From Cyclobacterium lianum (GTDB lineage Bacteria > Bacteroidota > Bacteroidia > Cytophagales > Cyclobacteriaceae), in NCBI RefSeq assembly GCF_900143075.1, contig NZ_FRCY01000013.1:62001-126000 (forward strand): a stretch of 64,000 nucleotides of DNA, in the 5' to 3' direction. Numbering within the stretch: position 1 is the first letter of the stretch; each line of letters starts with the position of its first letter. The notes below the pieces were generated by a model that was not told where the DNA came from, searched no databases, and saw only the letters and a program-made list of their open reading frames with translations. Of the stretch, positions 1 to 8,309 are shown piece after piece. Both the position numbers and the translations under genes were made by a program.

Positions 1-706
1 GAGAAGTAGTAATTACGGTGACCAGATAATCTGGCTTATGGACTTCGTACACGCTATTTAAATCTTCATCCGGGGTGTTTTGACCCAGATAGATGACCTT
101 ATGTCCGCTTGCTTTGAGCAAATAGCTGGAGAAGAGCAGAGAAATTTCGTGCAGCTCACCCTCAGGCAGAAACAAAAGAAATTTTTTCCCTCCACCGGAG
201 TACATCTGCCCATCGATAGCAACGATTAATTTTTGCCTCACCAGATTACTGATAAAATGCTCCTGACCGGGATGGATACTGCCCGTCTGCCAAAGTATAC
301 CAATTTTTGACAAAAAAGGGTAAATGATATGGAGCATGGTCAGCTCGAAACCGATTTTAAGGATATTGGTGGCGATAATTTTTTCGAATCGCTCTTCGTC
401 CAATTCCACCATGGTAATGATAAGAGAGTGAATCTGATCGTCATAGGCAAAGGACCTTTCGGTCATTTTCAGCACTTCAGCTTTCATTTCTGCAAGCGAG
501 AGCTTTGCTATTTTGCTGATCTTGTAACCATTATCGTTCAGCAGGGCCACATTCAGAATCAGCTTCAGATCCTCATCATCATAAAACCGGATGTTGGTCT
601 CCGTTCTTTTGGGTTTCAGTAAGTTGTATCGTTGTTCCCAAACCCTCAAAGTGTGGGCCTTGATTCCAGACAATTGCTCCAAATCCTTAATAGAATAACT
701 ACTCAT
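1..706 (-). CDS. MerR-family regulator with CarH/LitR-type B12-binding domain (3' end outside window)
   Basis: Seen: 235 residues from an ATG at 706; the gene runs off the left edge. Residues 1-70 are a MerR winged helix (YSIKDLEQLSGIKAHTLRVW, then NIRFYDDEDL). Residues about 90-160 form the helical B12-capping domain with W139, nine residues, then E149-H150, the W-x9-EH signature of CarH/CarA/LitR proteins. The cobalamin-binding fold follows with EGELHEIS (H186 as probable lower cobalt ligand); the usual glycine of ExHxxG is serine. Its first codons overlap the last codons of crtZ by 8 bases, so the two are probably translationally coupled. Known: CarH-type proteins use adenosylcobalamin as a light sensor and repress carotenoid genes in the dark. 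Inference: this gene controls the carotenoid operon it sits in, perhaps in response to light. Confidence 0.9.
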   Translation of the reverse strand, partial: MSSYSIKDLEQLSGIKAHTLRVWEQRYNLLKPKRTETNIRFYDDEDLKLILNVALLNDNGYKISKIAKLSLAEMKAEVLKMTERSFAYDDQIHSLIITMVELDEERFEKIIATNILKIGFELTMLHIIYPFLSKIGILWQTGSIHPGQEHFISNLVRQKLIVAIDGQMYSGGGKKFLLFLPEGELHEISLLFSSYLLKASGHKVIYLGQNTPDEDLNSVYEVHKPDYLVTVITTS

Positions 707-1148
707 CGCGCTTTTTTTTGAAATATTTAAAAGGAACAAAAAACAAACCAAATGATACAGATCCATCTCTGTATCTGCTGGCATGATGCGCCTGATGGGC
801 TTTGAATATACCAGCCAAAAATCTGCTTTTTGGCCTCCCAAAGAACTTTAACCTGCGATGAATGAGTATATCATGCAGAAAGAAATAACTCATTCCATAT
901 ACACTTATTCCAATCCCCATCCAAAACCTGTAATCAAAATTTTCCCGTCCAAGAAAGATAAGGGTAACGGCAATACCACCGAACAGCAGCGAGAATAGGT
1001 CATTGAGTTCGAAATAGCCTTTACCATGCTGATGGTGGGTTTTGTGGATCATCCATAACGGACCATGCATGATATATTTGTGGATAAACCAGCCTGCAAG
1101 CTCCATAGCCAAAAAACCCATCAATATATACCCAAGTGCATAGATCAT
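699..1148 (-). CDS. crtZ: Beta-carotene hydroxylase CrtZ
   Basis: A 149-residue membrane protein of the fatty acid hydroxylase superfamily. It carries the di-iron histidine clusters expected for CrtZ: HKYIMH near residue 23, HKTHH near 35, HDILIH near 92 and HQAHH near 118, placed between hydrophobic segments. CrtZ adds hydroxyl groups at C3/C3' of beta-ionone rings. It lies 36 nt downstream of cruF on the same strand and its stop codon overlaps the start of the CarH-like regulator, giving a compact cruF-crtZ-regulator operon. With CruF next to it, the likely products are saproxanthin, myxol or flexixanthin-type pigments; the end product is inference, because cyclase and desaturase genes are not in the window. 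Confidence 0.93.
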   Translation of the reverse strand: MIYALGYILMGFLAMELAGWFIHKYIMHGPLWMIHKTHHQHGKGYFELNDLFSLLFGGIAVTLIFLGRENFDYRFWMGIGISVYGMSYFFLHDILIHRRLKFFGRPKSRFLAGIFKAHQAHHASRYRDGSVSFGLFFVPFKYFKKKRDE

Positions 1149-1184
1149 CGCAATGACAACTTTTGATTGAATAAAATGTTTTGC

Positions 1185-1850
1185 TTAATCAAGAATAATG
1201 GCCAAAATGGAAAAAAACAACATCAGGTTCACGAAAATGAACACATTTAAAGGATTTTTCTTTCCAAAACTTGTTTTCCTGTAGGCCAGTTGGATGATAA
1301 ATGCGATGAAAAACCAACCTGCAAAATTGGACAAGGGGATGTCGTTTCGTTCCCATTCCCAAAAATCCAGGGCGACGGCCACCGGCTCCAATATAAGATC
1401 CATCACTACCATAAGCAACGAACTGGCTGCGCCAGCCAGGAAATCGGACTTGATCCATCCATGCAGGATGCCACCGGTGAGATACACCAGCAGAAACCAG
1501 TTCAGACCTATGATCAGCGGGACTCCCATCAATCGGGGACCCAGGACAGGACCGTAATTGTATTCCCCGAATATCAAACCCGTTTTTACTCCAATGATTT
1601 CGGATACCATACCTACTGTAAACGCGAAAAGGGCAAAGAAAATAAATCTGCGGTTAAAGTCAGTATGGAAAGAAAGCAATATGCCCGTGACGGCTAGCAG
1701 GTGAAAGGGGGTGAGGTATTGAAAATAGGGTCTGAATTGGGGAACCGAAAGTCCGAACAGCCCAACCAGATGGAGGATGAGAACGACCATTTTAGCTCCA
1801 TTTAGCTTATCCGTTTTGAAAAAAGAAGGCAATTTTAGAAGATTGCTCAT
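1185..1850 (-). CDS. cruF: Carotenoid 1',2'-hydratase-like membrane protein (CruF / DUF422 family)
   Basis: A 221-residue integral membrane protein with six or seven hydrophobic segments. The centre has the conserved block EIIGVKTGLIFGEYNYG followed by GPRLMGVPLIIGLNWFLLVY, and later DLILEPVA, which I recognise from the CruF/bacterioruberin-hydratase carotenoid family (DUF422). These enzymes hydrate the psi end of acyclic or monocyclic carotenoids. It is the first gene of the operon with crtZ and the CarH-like regulator. The start is the ATG at 1850; the 134 nt to the divergent gene at 1985 must hold the operon promoter, but I see no clear TANNTTTG on this strand. Confidence 0.83.
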   Translation of the reverse strand: MSNLLKLPSFFKTDKLNGAKMVVLILHLVGLFGLSVPQFRPYFQYLTPFHLLAVTGILLSFHTDFNRRFIFFALFAFTVGMVSEIIGVKTGLIFGEYNYGPVLGPRLMGVPLIIGLNWFLLVYLTGGILHGWIKSDFLAGAASSLLMVVMDLILEPVAVALDFWEWERNDIPLSNFAGWFFIAFIIQLAYRKTSFGKKNPLNVFIFVNLMLFFSILAIILD

Positions 1851-1916
1851 TGTCTGAAATAAAAGAATTGTTTTCGGTACAATTTTGGTAGTGATTAATA
1901 CTAAATGATTTTTTGA

Positions 1917-1924
1917 TACTTTTG
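1917..1924 (+). promoter_or_regulatory. Bacteroidota -7 element TACTTTTG upstream of the DUF4286 gene
   Basis: TACTTTTG matches TANNTTTG exactly and lies about 60 nt before the ATG at 1985. No convincing TTG is seen 17-20 nt further upstream. It supports a transcript starting near 1931, which rules out the longer upstream start at 1913. Confidence 0.55.
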
Positions 1925-1984
1925 TTTTTTATATGGATCGATGATCTCAAATGGGAGGCAAAAATAAAGAAAAAAGTTGAACTG

Positions 1985-2290
1985 ATGATACTTTATAATA
2001 TTACCATCAATATAGACAAAGAGCGGGAGTTTGAATTTGTAGAGTGGATGAAGTATGAATACTTTCCAAAGGTCATGCAGACAGGCTTGTTTTTTGAGAA
2101 AAGGTTTTTTCGGTTGCTCCAGGATGACAATGGGGACGGGGTTAACTTTTCAGCCCAGTTTTTCGCCGAAGAGATGGAGGATCTGGAGTTTTTTCAGCAA
2201 AAATATGCTACAGTTTTAAGAGAGGAAATTGTGGACAAATTTGGTAGCCAATTTGTTTCTTTTCGATCTGTATTGGAATCTGTCGATTGA
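1985..2290 (+). CDS. DUF4286 family protein
   Basis: About 101 residues beginning MILYNITINID. The acidic, aromatic-rich ferredoxin-like small protein (EWMKYEYFPKVMQTGLF, then a C-terminal FGSQFVSF block) matches the DUF4286 family of Bacteroidota, which has no assigned function. A longer frame starts at 1913, but its extra residues overlap the -7 element and look non-native, so the ATG at 1985 was chosen. It is divergent from cruF and convergent with the next gene (gap 9 nt). No signal peptide or membrane segment, so probably cytoplasmic. Confidence 0.8.
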   Translation: MILYNITINIDKEREFEFVEWMKYEYFPKVMQTGLFFEKRFFRLLQDDNGDGVNFSAQFFAEEMEDLEFFQQKYATVLREEIVDKFGSQFVSFRSVLESVD

Positions 2291-2299
2291 AAATATACA

Positions 2300-2806
2300 T
2301 CAACTGCCCGTTTTCATCAGCAAGTCTCCCTTTCGCTTGACGATCGAAAGACCAAAAAAGTCATTTATAACTGACTTACACCTATTCTCAGCAAATACTG
2401 CCCTTGTAGGACCATCGTAGAGTAGGGTCATTCTTAGCATGGTCTTCACGTAGGTTTCTTGTTGTCCCAGGGAAAGTAACCATTTCCTGAGGCAGAGCGC
2501 CCAATCCTCCTGGTATTTTTCGAAGTGGGTCTTTCCATCAAACAGGATCTCCAGTTGATTGGAACCATACCTGAACCGGTATATGCCTGCCAACTGCTGG
2601 TATATTAGAGAAAGGTGATTTTGGGGAAAGGTATCTTCCTTTAAAATTTGCAGATAGGTATCGTCCTGCAGCTTGAGGGGGTTAAAAAGCCGAACAAAAG
2701 CATCCTTTAATTCCTCCAGCATCAAAACCATCATTTCCTTTTCCATGGCTATCTGGGCCTGCTGGAGTATGTAGTTTTTGTCTAAAGGAAAGAGTTTTTT
2801 TGCCAT
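2300..2806 (-). CDS. Hypothetical protein, about 168 residues
   Basis: I do not recognise this family. The predicted protein starts MAKKLFPLDKNYILQQAQ, is mostly helical and soluble, and has an internal stretch YGSNQLEILFDGKTHFEKYQ and a basic end. The ATG at 2806 is preferred over an upstream start at 2860: AGAAGAAGG precedes it, a TAGTTTTG element lies at 2834-2841, and the upstream extension is a hydrophobic run encoded across that promoter. It stands alone, downstream of the M14 peptidase and tail to tail with the DUF4286 gene. Size and codon use fit a real gene; function is unknown. Confidence 0.7.
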   Translation of the reverse strand: MAKKLFPLDKNYILQQAQIAMEKEMMVLMLEELKDAFVRLFNPLKLQDDTYLQILKEDTFPQNHLSLIYQQLAGIYRFRYGSNQLEILFDGKTHFEKYQEDWALCLRKWLLSLGQQETYVKTMLRMTLLYDGPTRAVFAENRCKSVINDFFGLSIVKRKGDLLMKTGS

Positions 2807-2833
2807 ACCTTCTTCTTGAGATGGTAAAATAAA

Positions 2834-2841
2834 CAAAACTA
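2834..2841 (-). promoter_or_regulatory. -7 element TAGTTTTG for the hypothetical gene at 2806
   Basis: On the minus strand the sequence reads TAGTTTTG, an exact TANNTTTG match, 27 nt before the ATG at 2806. No clear -33 TTG was found. Its position inside the longer ORF favours the shorter start. Confidence 0.5.
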
Positions 2842-2964
2842 TAGCAAATATTAAAATCACTTTATGAAAATAATCCTGCCTTCCAGGCGTTGATAGCAGA
2901 AAAAATGCATTTTCAACCCTGAATAGTGAGGGAGGTGTAGCCCTTATTTCCCACTTTCAGGCCA

Positions 2965-5523
2965 TTATCTTGCAGAGGCACCACTGATAGTTTGGCCGAG
3001 AAAAACCGCATTCAGAAATAGCTTATTCGTGCCAAACCAAAAGGCGCGGAAGTTCGGGTTATCTACAAATCCCACAATTCTTCCGCTTCCCCTGGAGGAA
3101 ACCTGGATAACTCCGTTATTTTTTATCATTTCCAGATTATCGGGATGTACATATCCGCTGGCCAATGGATTTTCCGTATAAATCAATGGATTGGCGTAGG
3201 GATTGTTTGCGGGCTTGAGAAATTGATTACCGGTTTTGAATACATGGATTTCGCCGGTAGTATACCCATAACCTACCGGGTGTGTGGTGTCCAGTTTGGC
3301 CTTAAATATGGCTCCTCCGGTCACCTTTGCACCCTGCTCATTGCTGAGATCAGCATAGTTTTTCTGGACACTGTTCGCTGAATCTTCTCTTGACTGGAAT
3401 TGAAAGGAAGCTAGATCCTGCCGGGTGAGCCAATTCATTGCGGATCCCCGGGCGATGAGTGTACCGCCATTCGTTACCCAACTGTTCAATTTACCGACCC
3501 CATTTTTGTCGACGGTGCCATAATTTCCTGAAGGCAGCACGATGACATTGTAGCGGTTTAGGTCAGCAGACGAAATCCGATCAGCCGGGATAAGGGTGAC
3601 AGGTATGTCCAGTCTCTGATCGAATAGATGCCAGATTTCACCGGCGTCGCTGCTGCCCACACCATCACCAACCATAACCGCAATGTCAGGTTTCTCCAGA
3701 ACATCAATGCTCGGCGAACCCAGGTTAATGCCGGATGTATATCCCGTAGACAGTGCATGAATGGTGATTCCCGTATTCCTGGCTACCTTGTTGAGATCAT
3801 CAAAAAACGCGGCGTCTGTACTATCTGTATTCCCTTTTTCAACCAATATGGTGCCGCGGGAAAAAACCTGACCCAGCTGATTTTGAAAGGGCTTGTGGGC
3901 AACCCTGAGTCGATACCCCTTGTCCATAAGCTGATACAGTGCTTTCGGAGCATAATATTCCGTCCATTCGAAGGCATAACTGTATGCTCCTTCAGCACCC
4001 AGCACCTTTCCTTCCTTAAAAGAAAGACCCTCGCTCACGTCTTCTACTTTTGCCAGATTGAGTATCCGGCTGCTCAGTGCCATAGACTCCAGGTTAAACG
4101 CCATGGGCATGTTCCAGGTAGAAACATCATAAAACAGACTGTCCGTAAAACTTGTACGGGTTTCAAACATTGACTTGATCAACCGGTACTGGGGTTGGTC
4201 CAAAGGCACTATGAATGATTTTCCGGATTTAAAAGGAACACCATTGAGATTCACATCCTCCTCCAGGCTGTACAGCCGTATGTCATGCTGAAGCAGTATA
4301 TCAGCAAAATGATATGTCCTTCCGTAGTCTTCCTCGGCGCCAAAAATATAGGCCTTGTCATCATCTTCATTGTAGGCCTGCCGGGATTCCTGATAAAAAT
4401 CGACCATATACTGATTGAGCTCCTGTCTCATATCCCGGGCTGCTTCAAAAGAGGAAAGGGCGGTGGTAAATTGGTTTTTGATTGTAAAGGGAAAGCTGAT
4501 CTCCCCAAAAGCATTTTCCTGCAGGTGCCCTCTGGAGGATGCCTGCTCAAATAATATTCCTATCGCCCCCTGAATATCCGGATAAGTCGACCCCTTCCCA
4601 TAGTAATAATCGTCAAAGCTTTCTCTGGTGTAATAAAGTGAGCCTATCTCATCCAGGTACCTGGCGTGGTATTGCGCTATTTTATCAGTCAGTTCGAAAT
4701 TTTTTTCAGGTGTAAGGGGATTGTTGCGGCTGGGTATTCCCGGCTGGAAGAAAAAAGTATTGTTTGTTCCCATTTCATGGAAATCAAGCACGATATTGGG
4801 GAGCCATTCCTGCAGGCTGGCTATCCTCCCTCTCGATTCCGGGTGTTGGACAGGAAGCCAATCTCTGTTAAGGTCAAACCAGTAATGGTTGGTTCTGCCA
4901 CCAGGCCAGGTTTCATTCAGCTCCCTGTTGTTGCGGTCCCCGCTTTGATGGTAACTTTTGTGGCTGTTTACCCAGGATGCAAACCGATTGATGCCGTCCG
5001 GGTTTATAGCCGGGTCGATCAGCAATACCATATTTTCCAAATCCTCTTCCAATTCAATGGCTGCTGTAAAGTGATAGGCAGATAGGAGGGAGGCATTGAC
5101 TCCGGAGGGTTCATTCCCATGTACCGAATGCCCCATATACATCACTACCGGCATGTTGCCAGGTACGGTATTCGAATTTCTCAATGCCGCCCTTTGTGTT
5201 TTAATGCTTTCCAGATTTTCGATGTTTTCGGGAGAGGAAACAGCCAGCATGATCAGGGGACGCTTTTCATAGCTGCTCCCGTAGCGTATCAAACTGGCCC
5301 GTGGCGAACTGGCCGCAATTTCAGAAAAATATTGTACTACCTGGGTATGGTTGGCATGCCACTCACCGACTTCGAAACCCAGCACAGCGGAAGGAACCGG
5401 AATATTCGCTTCGTAGGTGAAATTATCCGGCAGATAATATTCCAGGCTGGCATCCTGGGCCTTTGCGGCAAAAAACGTTGATAAAGTTGATAAAAATAGG
5501 CTACACAACAATTTGAATCTCAT
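2965..5523 (-). CDS. Exported M14-family zinc carboxypeptidase
   Basis: 852 residues with a signal peptide (MRFKLLCSLFLSTLSTFFAAKAQ, cleavage after AKAQ). The M14 domain spans about 50-360: the zinc motif HGNE (H135, E138), DLNRDW in the substrate-binding region, LDFHEMG with the third zinc ligand and ILFEQASSRG with the catalytic glutamate. The C-terminal half carries a glutamine-amidotransferase-like fold (IAVMVGDGVGSSDAGEIWHL, YNVIVLPSGNYG, WVTNGGTLIARGSAMNW), an arrangement common in Bacteroidota M14 peptidases. It should cleave C-terminal residues of peptides in the periplasm or at the surface. It is monocistronic as far as can be seen, with 97 nt to the next gene downstream of its start. 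Substrate preference cannot be read from the sequence. Confidence 0.92.
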   Translation of the reverse strand: MRFKLLCSLFLSTLSTFFAAKAQDASLEYYLPDNFTYEANIPVPSAVLGFEVGEWHANHTQVVQYFSEIAASSPRASLIRYGSSYEKRPLIMLAVSSPENIENLESIKTQRAALRNSNTVPGNMPVVMYMGHSVHGNEPSGVNASLLSAYHFTAAIELEEDLENMVLLIDPAINPDGINRFASWVNSHKSYHQSGDRNNRELNETWPGGRTNHYWFDLNRDWLPVQHPESRGRIASLQEWLPNIVLDFHEMGTNNTFFFQPGIPSRNNPLTPEKNFELTDKIAQYHARYLDEIGSLYYTRESFDDYYYGKGSTYPDIQGAIGILFEQASSRGHLQENAFGEISFPFTIKNQFTTALSSFEAARDMRQELNQYMVDFYQESRQAYNEDDDKAYIFGAEEDYGRTYHFADILLQHDIRLYSLEEDVNLNGVPFKSGKSFIVPLDQPQYRLIKSMFETRTSFTDSLFYDVSTWNMPMAFNLESMALSSRILNLAKVEDVSEGLSFKEGKVLGAEGAYSYAFEWTEYYAPKALYQLMDKGYRLRVAHKPFQNQLGQVFSRGTILVEKGNTDSTDAAFFDDLNKVARNTGITIHALSTGYTSGINLGSPSIDVLEKPDIAVMVGDGVGSSDAGEIWHLFDQRLDIPVTLIPADRISSADLNRYNVIVLPSGNYGTVDKNGVGKLNSWVTNGGTLIARGSAMNWLTRQDLASFQFQSREDSANSVQKNYADLSNEQGAKVTGGAIFKAKLDTTHPVGYGYTTGEIHVFKTGNQFLKPANNPYANPLIYTENPLASGYVHPDNLEMIKNNGVIQVSSRGSGRIVGFVDNPNFRAFWFGTNKLFLNAVFLGQTISGASAR

Positions 5524-5620
5524 AGGGGGTAGGATTTGGTTATGCTTTATAGTGTTGCTTTACACAACATGCGATGAAAGTATAAAGTTAATTTCGAAAT
5601 GAAATTACCATTTATCAAAT

Positions 5621-6514
5621 CTAGACAAAAATCTGCTGAAGGGCCTGATTCAAGTCTCCATACTTGTATCTGAAGCCTGCACCCTGGATTTTCTCAGAGC
5701 TCACCCTGTTACCACCCAGCACCATTTGGGCCATTTCTCCCAACAAGAGCTTCAGTGCAAATGCGGGAACGCCCAGATTGACAAATGGCTTTCCCCGGAA
5801 GCTAGCCGCCCGCTCCGTAAGTACGCGGTTGGTAACCGGCACTGGGCCGACGGCATTGTATATACCGGAGAGTCCGTGATTCTCCATTGCGTAAATATAC
5901 ATCCTGGCCAGATCCTCTACGTGAATCCAGCTCATGTACTGTTTTCCCGATCCAAGGGGAGCAGCTACCGGGGGTTTCAGCATCTCTTTCAGGGCTCCCC
6001 CCTCTTTGGCCAGAACTATCCCCGTTCTGAAAATAACCGTACGAATCCCTGTATCATTGATTTTTTCAATTTCCGCTTCCCACTTCTTCACTACCCCAGC
6101 AAGAAAATCTTTTCCGGCCGGCTCTCCCTCATAAATAAGTTTGTCTCCGGTATCGAAGCCATAGTACCCAACCGCACTCGAACTGACGAACACCTTCGGT
6201 TTATCTTTGAGGGTTCTTAGCTCCTCGTACAAAAGCCTGCTGCTTTTTACCCTGCTTTCTAAAATTTCGTTTTTTCTGGATGCAGTCCAGCGCTCATCCG
6301 CCACACCCTCTCCGGCGAGATGAATGATGCTGTCAGCCCAATAGAGTGCCTCATGATCTATTTTTTGCGTTGATGGATCCCAGAAAAAAGCTTTCTGCCC
6401 GTATTTTTCCGGATTCCTGCTGAGCCAGGCTACGGTCTTCCCCTGTTCTTCGAGCAATCTGGTGATGGCCCGCCCGATCAATCCCGAACCGCCTGTAATC
6501 AATATATTTTGCAT
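5621..6514 (-). CDS. TIGR01777-type NAD(P)-dependent epimerase/reductase (SDR39U1/YfcH-like)
   Basis: About 297 residues. The start has the Rossmann motif ILITGGSGLIGRAI (GxxGxxG) and is followed by the family-specific IHLAGEGVADERWTASRK and VFVSSSAVGYYG (catalytic S and Y region). The C-terminal DUF1731-type tail (LGEMAQMVLGGNRVSSEKIQ) is also typical of TIGR01777. The ATG at 6514 is preceded by GGAAAG; a TTG 15 nt upstream would place that likely ribosome-binding site inside the gene. Known members are soluble and their substrates are poorly defined. It diverges from the fluoride exporter across a 348-nt gap that holds the riboswitch. Confidence 0.88.
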   Translation of the reverse strand: MQNILITGGSGLIGRAITRLLEEQGKTVAWLSRNPEKYGQKAFFWDPSTQKIDHEALYWADSIIHLAGEGVADERWTASRKNEILESRVKSSRLLYEELRTLKDKPKVFVSSSAVGYYGFDTGDKLIYEGEPAGKDFLAGVVKKWEAEIEKINDTGIRTVIFRTGIVLAKEGGALKEMLKPPVAAPLGSGKQYMSWIHVEDLARMYIYAMENHGLSGIYNAVGPVPVTNRVLTERAASFRGKPFVNLGVPAFALKLLLGEMAQMVLGGNRVSSEKIQGAGFRYKYGDLNQALQQIFV

Positions 6515-6695
6515 TTTTTTTCTTTCCAAAATGGGTTGTCAAATCGTCCGAACCAATAGCTATCAAAAAGCATTCCATCTGGAAGTAAGGCAAGAATTTA
6601 CCGATGAATCGGGGGGCTGGTCGGTGGGTGAGGAATTTTTGCCGGAATAGACATAGCAGGTACAGCCTACCTGACTGACAATTGATTTGTTTGCC

Positions 6696-6703
6696 TATAT
6701 TTG
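6696..6703 (+). promoter_or_regulatory. -7 element TATATTTG driving the riboswitch-clcF transcript
   Basis: TATATTTG is an exact TANNTTTG match and lies 9 nt before the conserved start of the riboswitch aptamer, so transcription would begin at about 6709, just upstream of the aptamer. The -33 TTG is not obvious. Position relative to the riboswitch is the main support. Confidence 0.7.
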
Positions 6704-6712
6704 CCCTATGAT

Positions 6713-6806
6713 GGTGATGGGGTGCCACCAATGCTTGCAGATTTCCGGGATTAATACTGGTTTTCACAACACAACCGCCGGGACTTTCTGGCTGATGACT
6801 CCTGTT
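6713..6806 (+). ncRNA. Fluoride riboswitch (crcB motif)
   Basis: The conserved parts of the crcB motif are visible in order. GGTGATGG (6713-6720) and its pairing partner CCACC (6725-6729) form P1 with the GATGG pseudoknot strand. AACCGCC (6773-6779) follows, and then GGCTGATGACTCCTG (6790-6804) closes P2 (GCC with GGC) and supplies the conserved TGATGA-CTCC end. There is a longer than usual insert of about 43 nt between the P1 strand and AACCGCC. The aptamer lies between a good -7 element and a gene whose protein has CLC-F motifs, which is the known target of this RNA. Downstream, AACCTAC-CT-GTAGGTT (6815-6830) can form a hairpin that may belong to the expression platform; there is no U-run, so control is more likely at translation. 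Confidence 0.88.
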
Positions 6807-6862
6807 TCAAGTTCGAACCTACCTGTAGGTTGATATTAAGATGGAAGGTAATTTTCAGTATC

Positions 6863-8155
6863 ATGTTGAATAGAAACAGGTTTATTTTGCACCTAAAAAA
6901 ATTTGTATTCAGGGAATGTGCTCCTAATCTGATATATACTATCCGATGGTTGGTGCTGGCGGGTATAATCGGCATTCTGGTGGGAACAGCTTCTGCAATT
7001 TTTCTACTCAGCCTGGACTGGGCCACCAGATACCGGGAAGCGAACCAATACCTGATTTTACTCCTACCTCTGGGAGGTTTTATCATTGGCTGGATTTACC
7101 ACCGTTTTGGGAGTTCCGTCGTAAAGGGCAACAACCAGTTGTTGGAAGAGTTTTACAACCCGCTTAAAATCATACCCCTAAGGATGGCTCCATTGGTGCT
7201 TTTTGGCACGGTTGCAACCCATTTTTTTGGAGGGTCTGCAGGGCGTGAGGGCACTGCTGTACAGATGGGAGGAGCTATCGCAGACCAGTTTACGAAATGG
7301 TTTAGCCTTTCACACGCCGATAGGAAAACGCTCCTTACCGTCGGTGTAGCGGCGGGTTTTGCTGCTGTGTTCGGGACTCCCCTGGCAGGTGCAGTGTTTG
7401 CATTGGAATGGTTGCTGGTAGGGCGCTTGAGGTACGAGTCTATCCTGCCGGCCTTTCTGGCTGCGGCTATATCGGATTATACCTGCGCAGACCTCTGGGC
7501 CGTTCCTCACACCCATTACTCCATTCCATTTGTTCCCGGGATAAGCCTGACCCGGCTTCTATGGCTCATACCCGCAGGTATCTGCTTTGGCCTTGCAGGA
7601 CGGCTTTTTGCTGTATTTACCCATTATTGCTCCAGCTTTTTTTCAAGTACAATCAGCTATCCTCCATTTCGCCCGGTGATTGGGGGTATGCTCATTGCAG
7701 TGGCTGTCCTGCTGATGGGTGACACCAAATATATAGGCTTGGGTATACCCACTATCGTGGATGCATTTTCAGAAAATCTGCCCTGGTATGATTTTTTAAT
7801 CAAAACGGCTAAAACAGCCATTACACTTGGATCCGGGTTTAAAGGTGGTGAGGTGACCCCGTTGTTTTACGTGGGTGCTACTCTGGGCAATGCTCTGGCT
7901 GATATAATTCCCTTACCGATGGCATTGTTGGCAGGAATGGGCTTTGTGGGGGTTTTTTCGGGAGCTACCAACACGCCGCTGACCTGTACCTTCATGGGCA
8001 TAGAACTTTTTGGTGCCAGCTCGGGGTTATACATGGGGTTGGCCTGCGTGCTGGCCTATCTTTTTAGCGGCCACTCCGGCATTTACGGTTCGCAGTTGAT
8101 AGGCTCCCCCAAGCACAGCAGCCTGCTAAAAAAGAAAGGAAAGCGGATCAGGTAA
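6863..8155 (+). CDS. CLC-F-type fluoride/proton antiporter (EriC-F)
   Basis: About 430 residues with 10 or more hydrophobic segments of the CLC fold. Three features separate it from chloride CLCs: the anion-coordinating GSGIP loop is replaced by KGNN (G89-N91), GREGP is GREGT (gating glutamate E129), and the residue following E182, where chloride exchangers have the inner proton glutamate, is tryptophan (ALEWLL). These substitutions are the described hallmarks of the CLC-F fluoride exporters. The later block GSGFKGGEVTPLFYVGATLG is the usual CLC anion-path motif. It is downstream of a fluoride riboswitch, which fits induction by fluoride. The ATG at 6863 was chosen over a TTG at 6830 because the latter lies in the 3' hairpin of the leader. 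Confidence 0.92.
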   Translation: MLNRNRFILHLKKFVFRECAPNLIYTIRWLVLAGIIGILVGTASAIFLLSLDWATRYREANQYLILLLPLGGFIIGWIYHRFGSSVVKGNNQLLEEFYNPLKIIPLRMAPLVLFGTVATHFFGGSAGREGTAVQMGGAIADQFTKWFSLSHADRKTLLTVGVAAGFAAVFGTPLAGAVFALEWLLVGRLRYESILPAFLAAAISDYTCADLWAVPHTHYSIPFVPGISLTRLLWLIPAGICFGLAGRLFAVFTHYCSSFFSSTISYPPFRPVIGGMLIAVAVLLMGDTKYIGLGIPTIVDAFSENLPWYDFLIKTAKTAITLGSGFKGGEVTPLFYVGATLGNALADIIPLPMALLAGMGFVGVFSGATNTPLTCTFMGIELFGASSGLYMGLACVLAYLFSGHSGIYGSQLIGSPKHSSLLKKKGKRIR

Positions 8156-8277
8156 AGCTCCCATTTTGGCGGATGGGAAAAATTTTATAAGGTCATAGAA
8201 GTTTTTATGCTACAATTAACAAATTTTTATTAAAAAATTCCTTCTCCGCCACAACAAATGTACAACCAATGTCGTCT

Positions 8278-8285
8278 TACTTTTG
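8278..8285 (+). promoter_or_regulatory. -7 element TACTTTTG for the ACP-like gene
   Basis: TACTTTTG matches TANNTTTG exactly. With a start of transcription near 8292, the first usable codon is the ATG at 8310, which excludes the upstream TTG at 8283. No clear -33 TTG. Confidence 0.55.
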
Positions 8286-8309
8286 AGTTTGGTTTTATCT
8301 ATTCAAGAA

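Noticed and set aside
6708-6833. 41-codon ORF starting 4 nt after a TATATTTG element
   Set aside because: Its whole length is the fluoride riboswitch and leader; the sequence is explained by conserved RNA bases, and the peptide resembles nothing.
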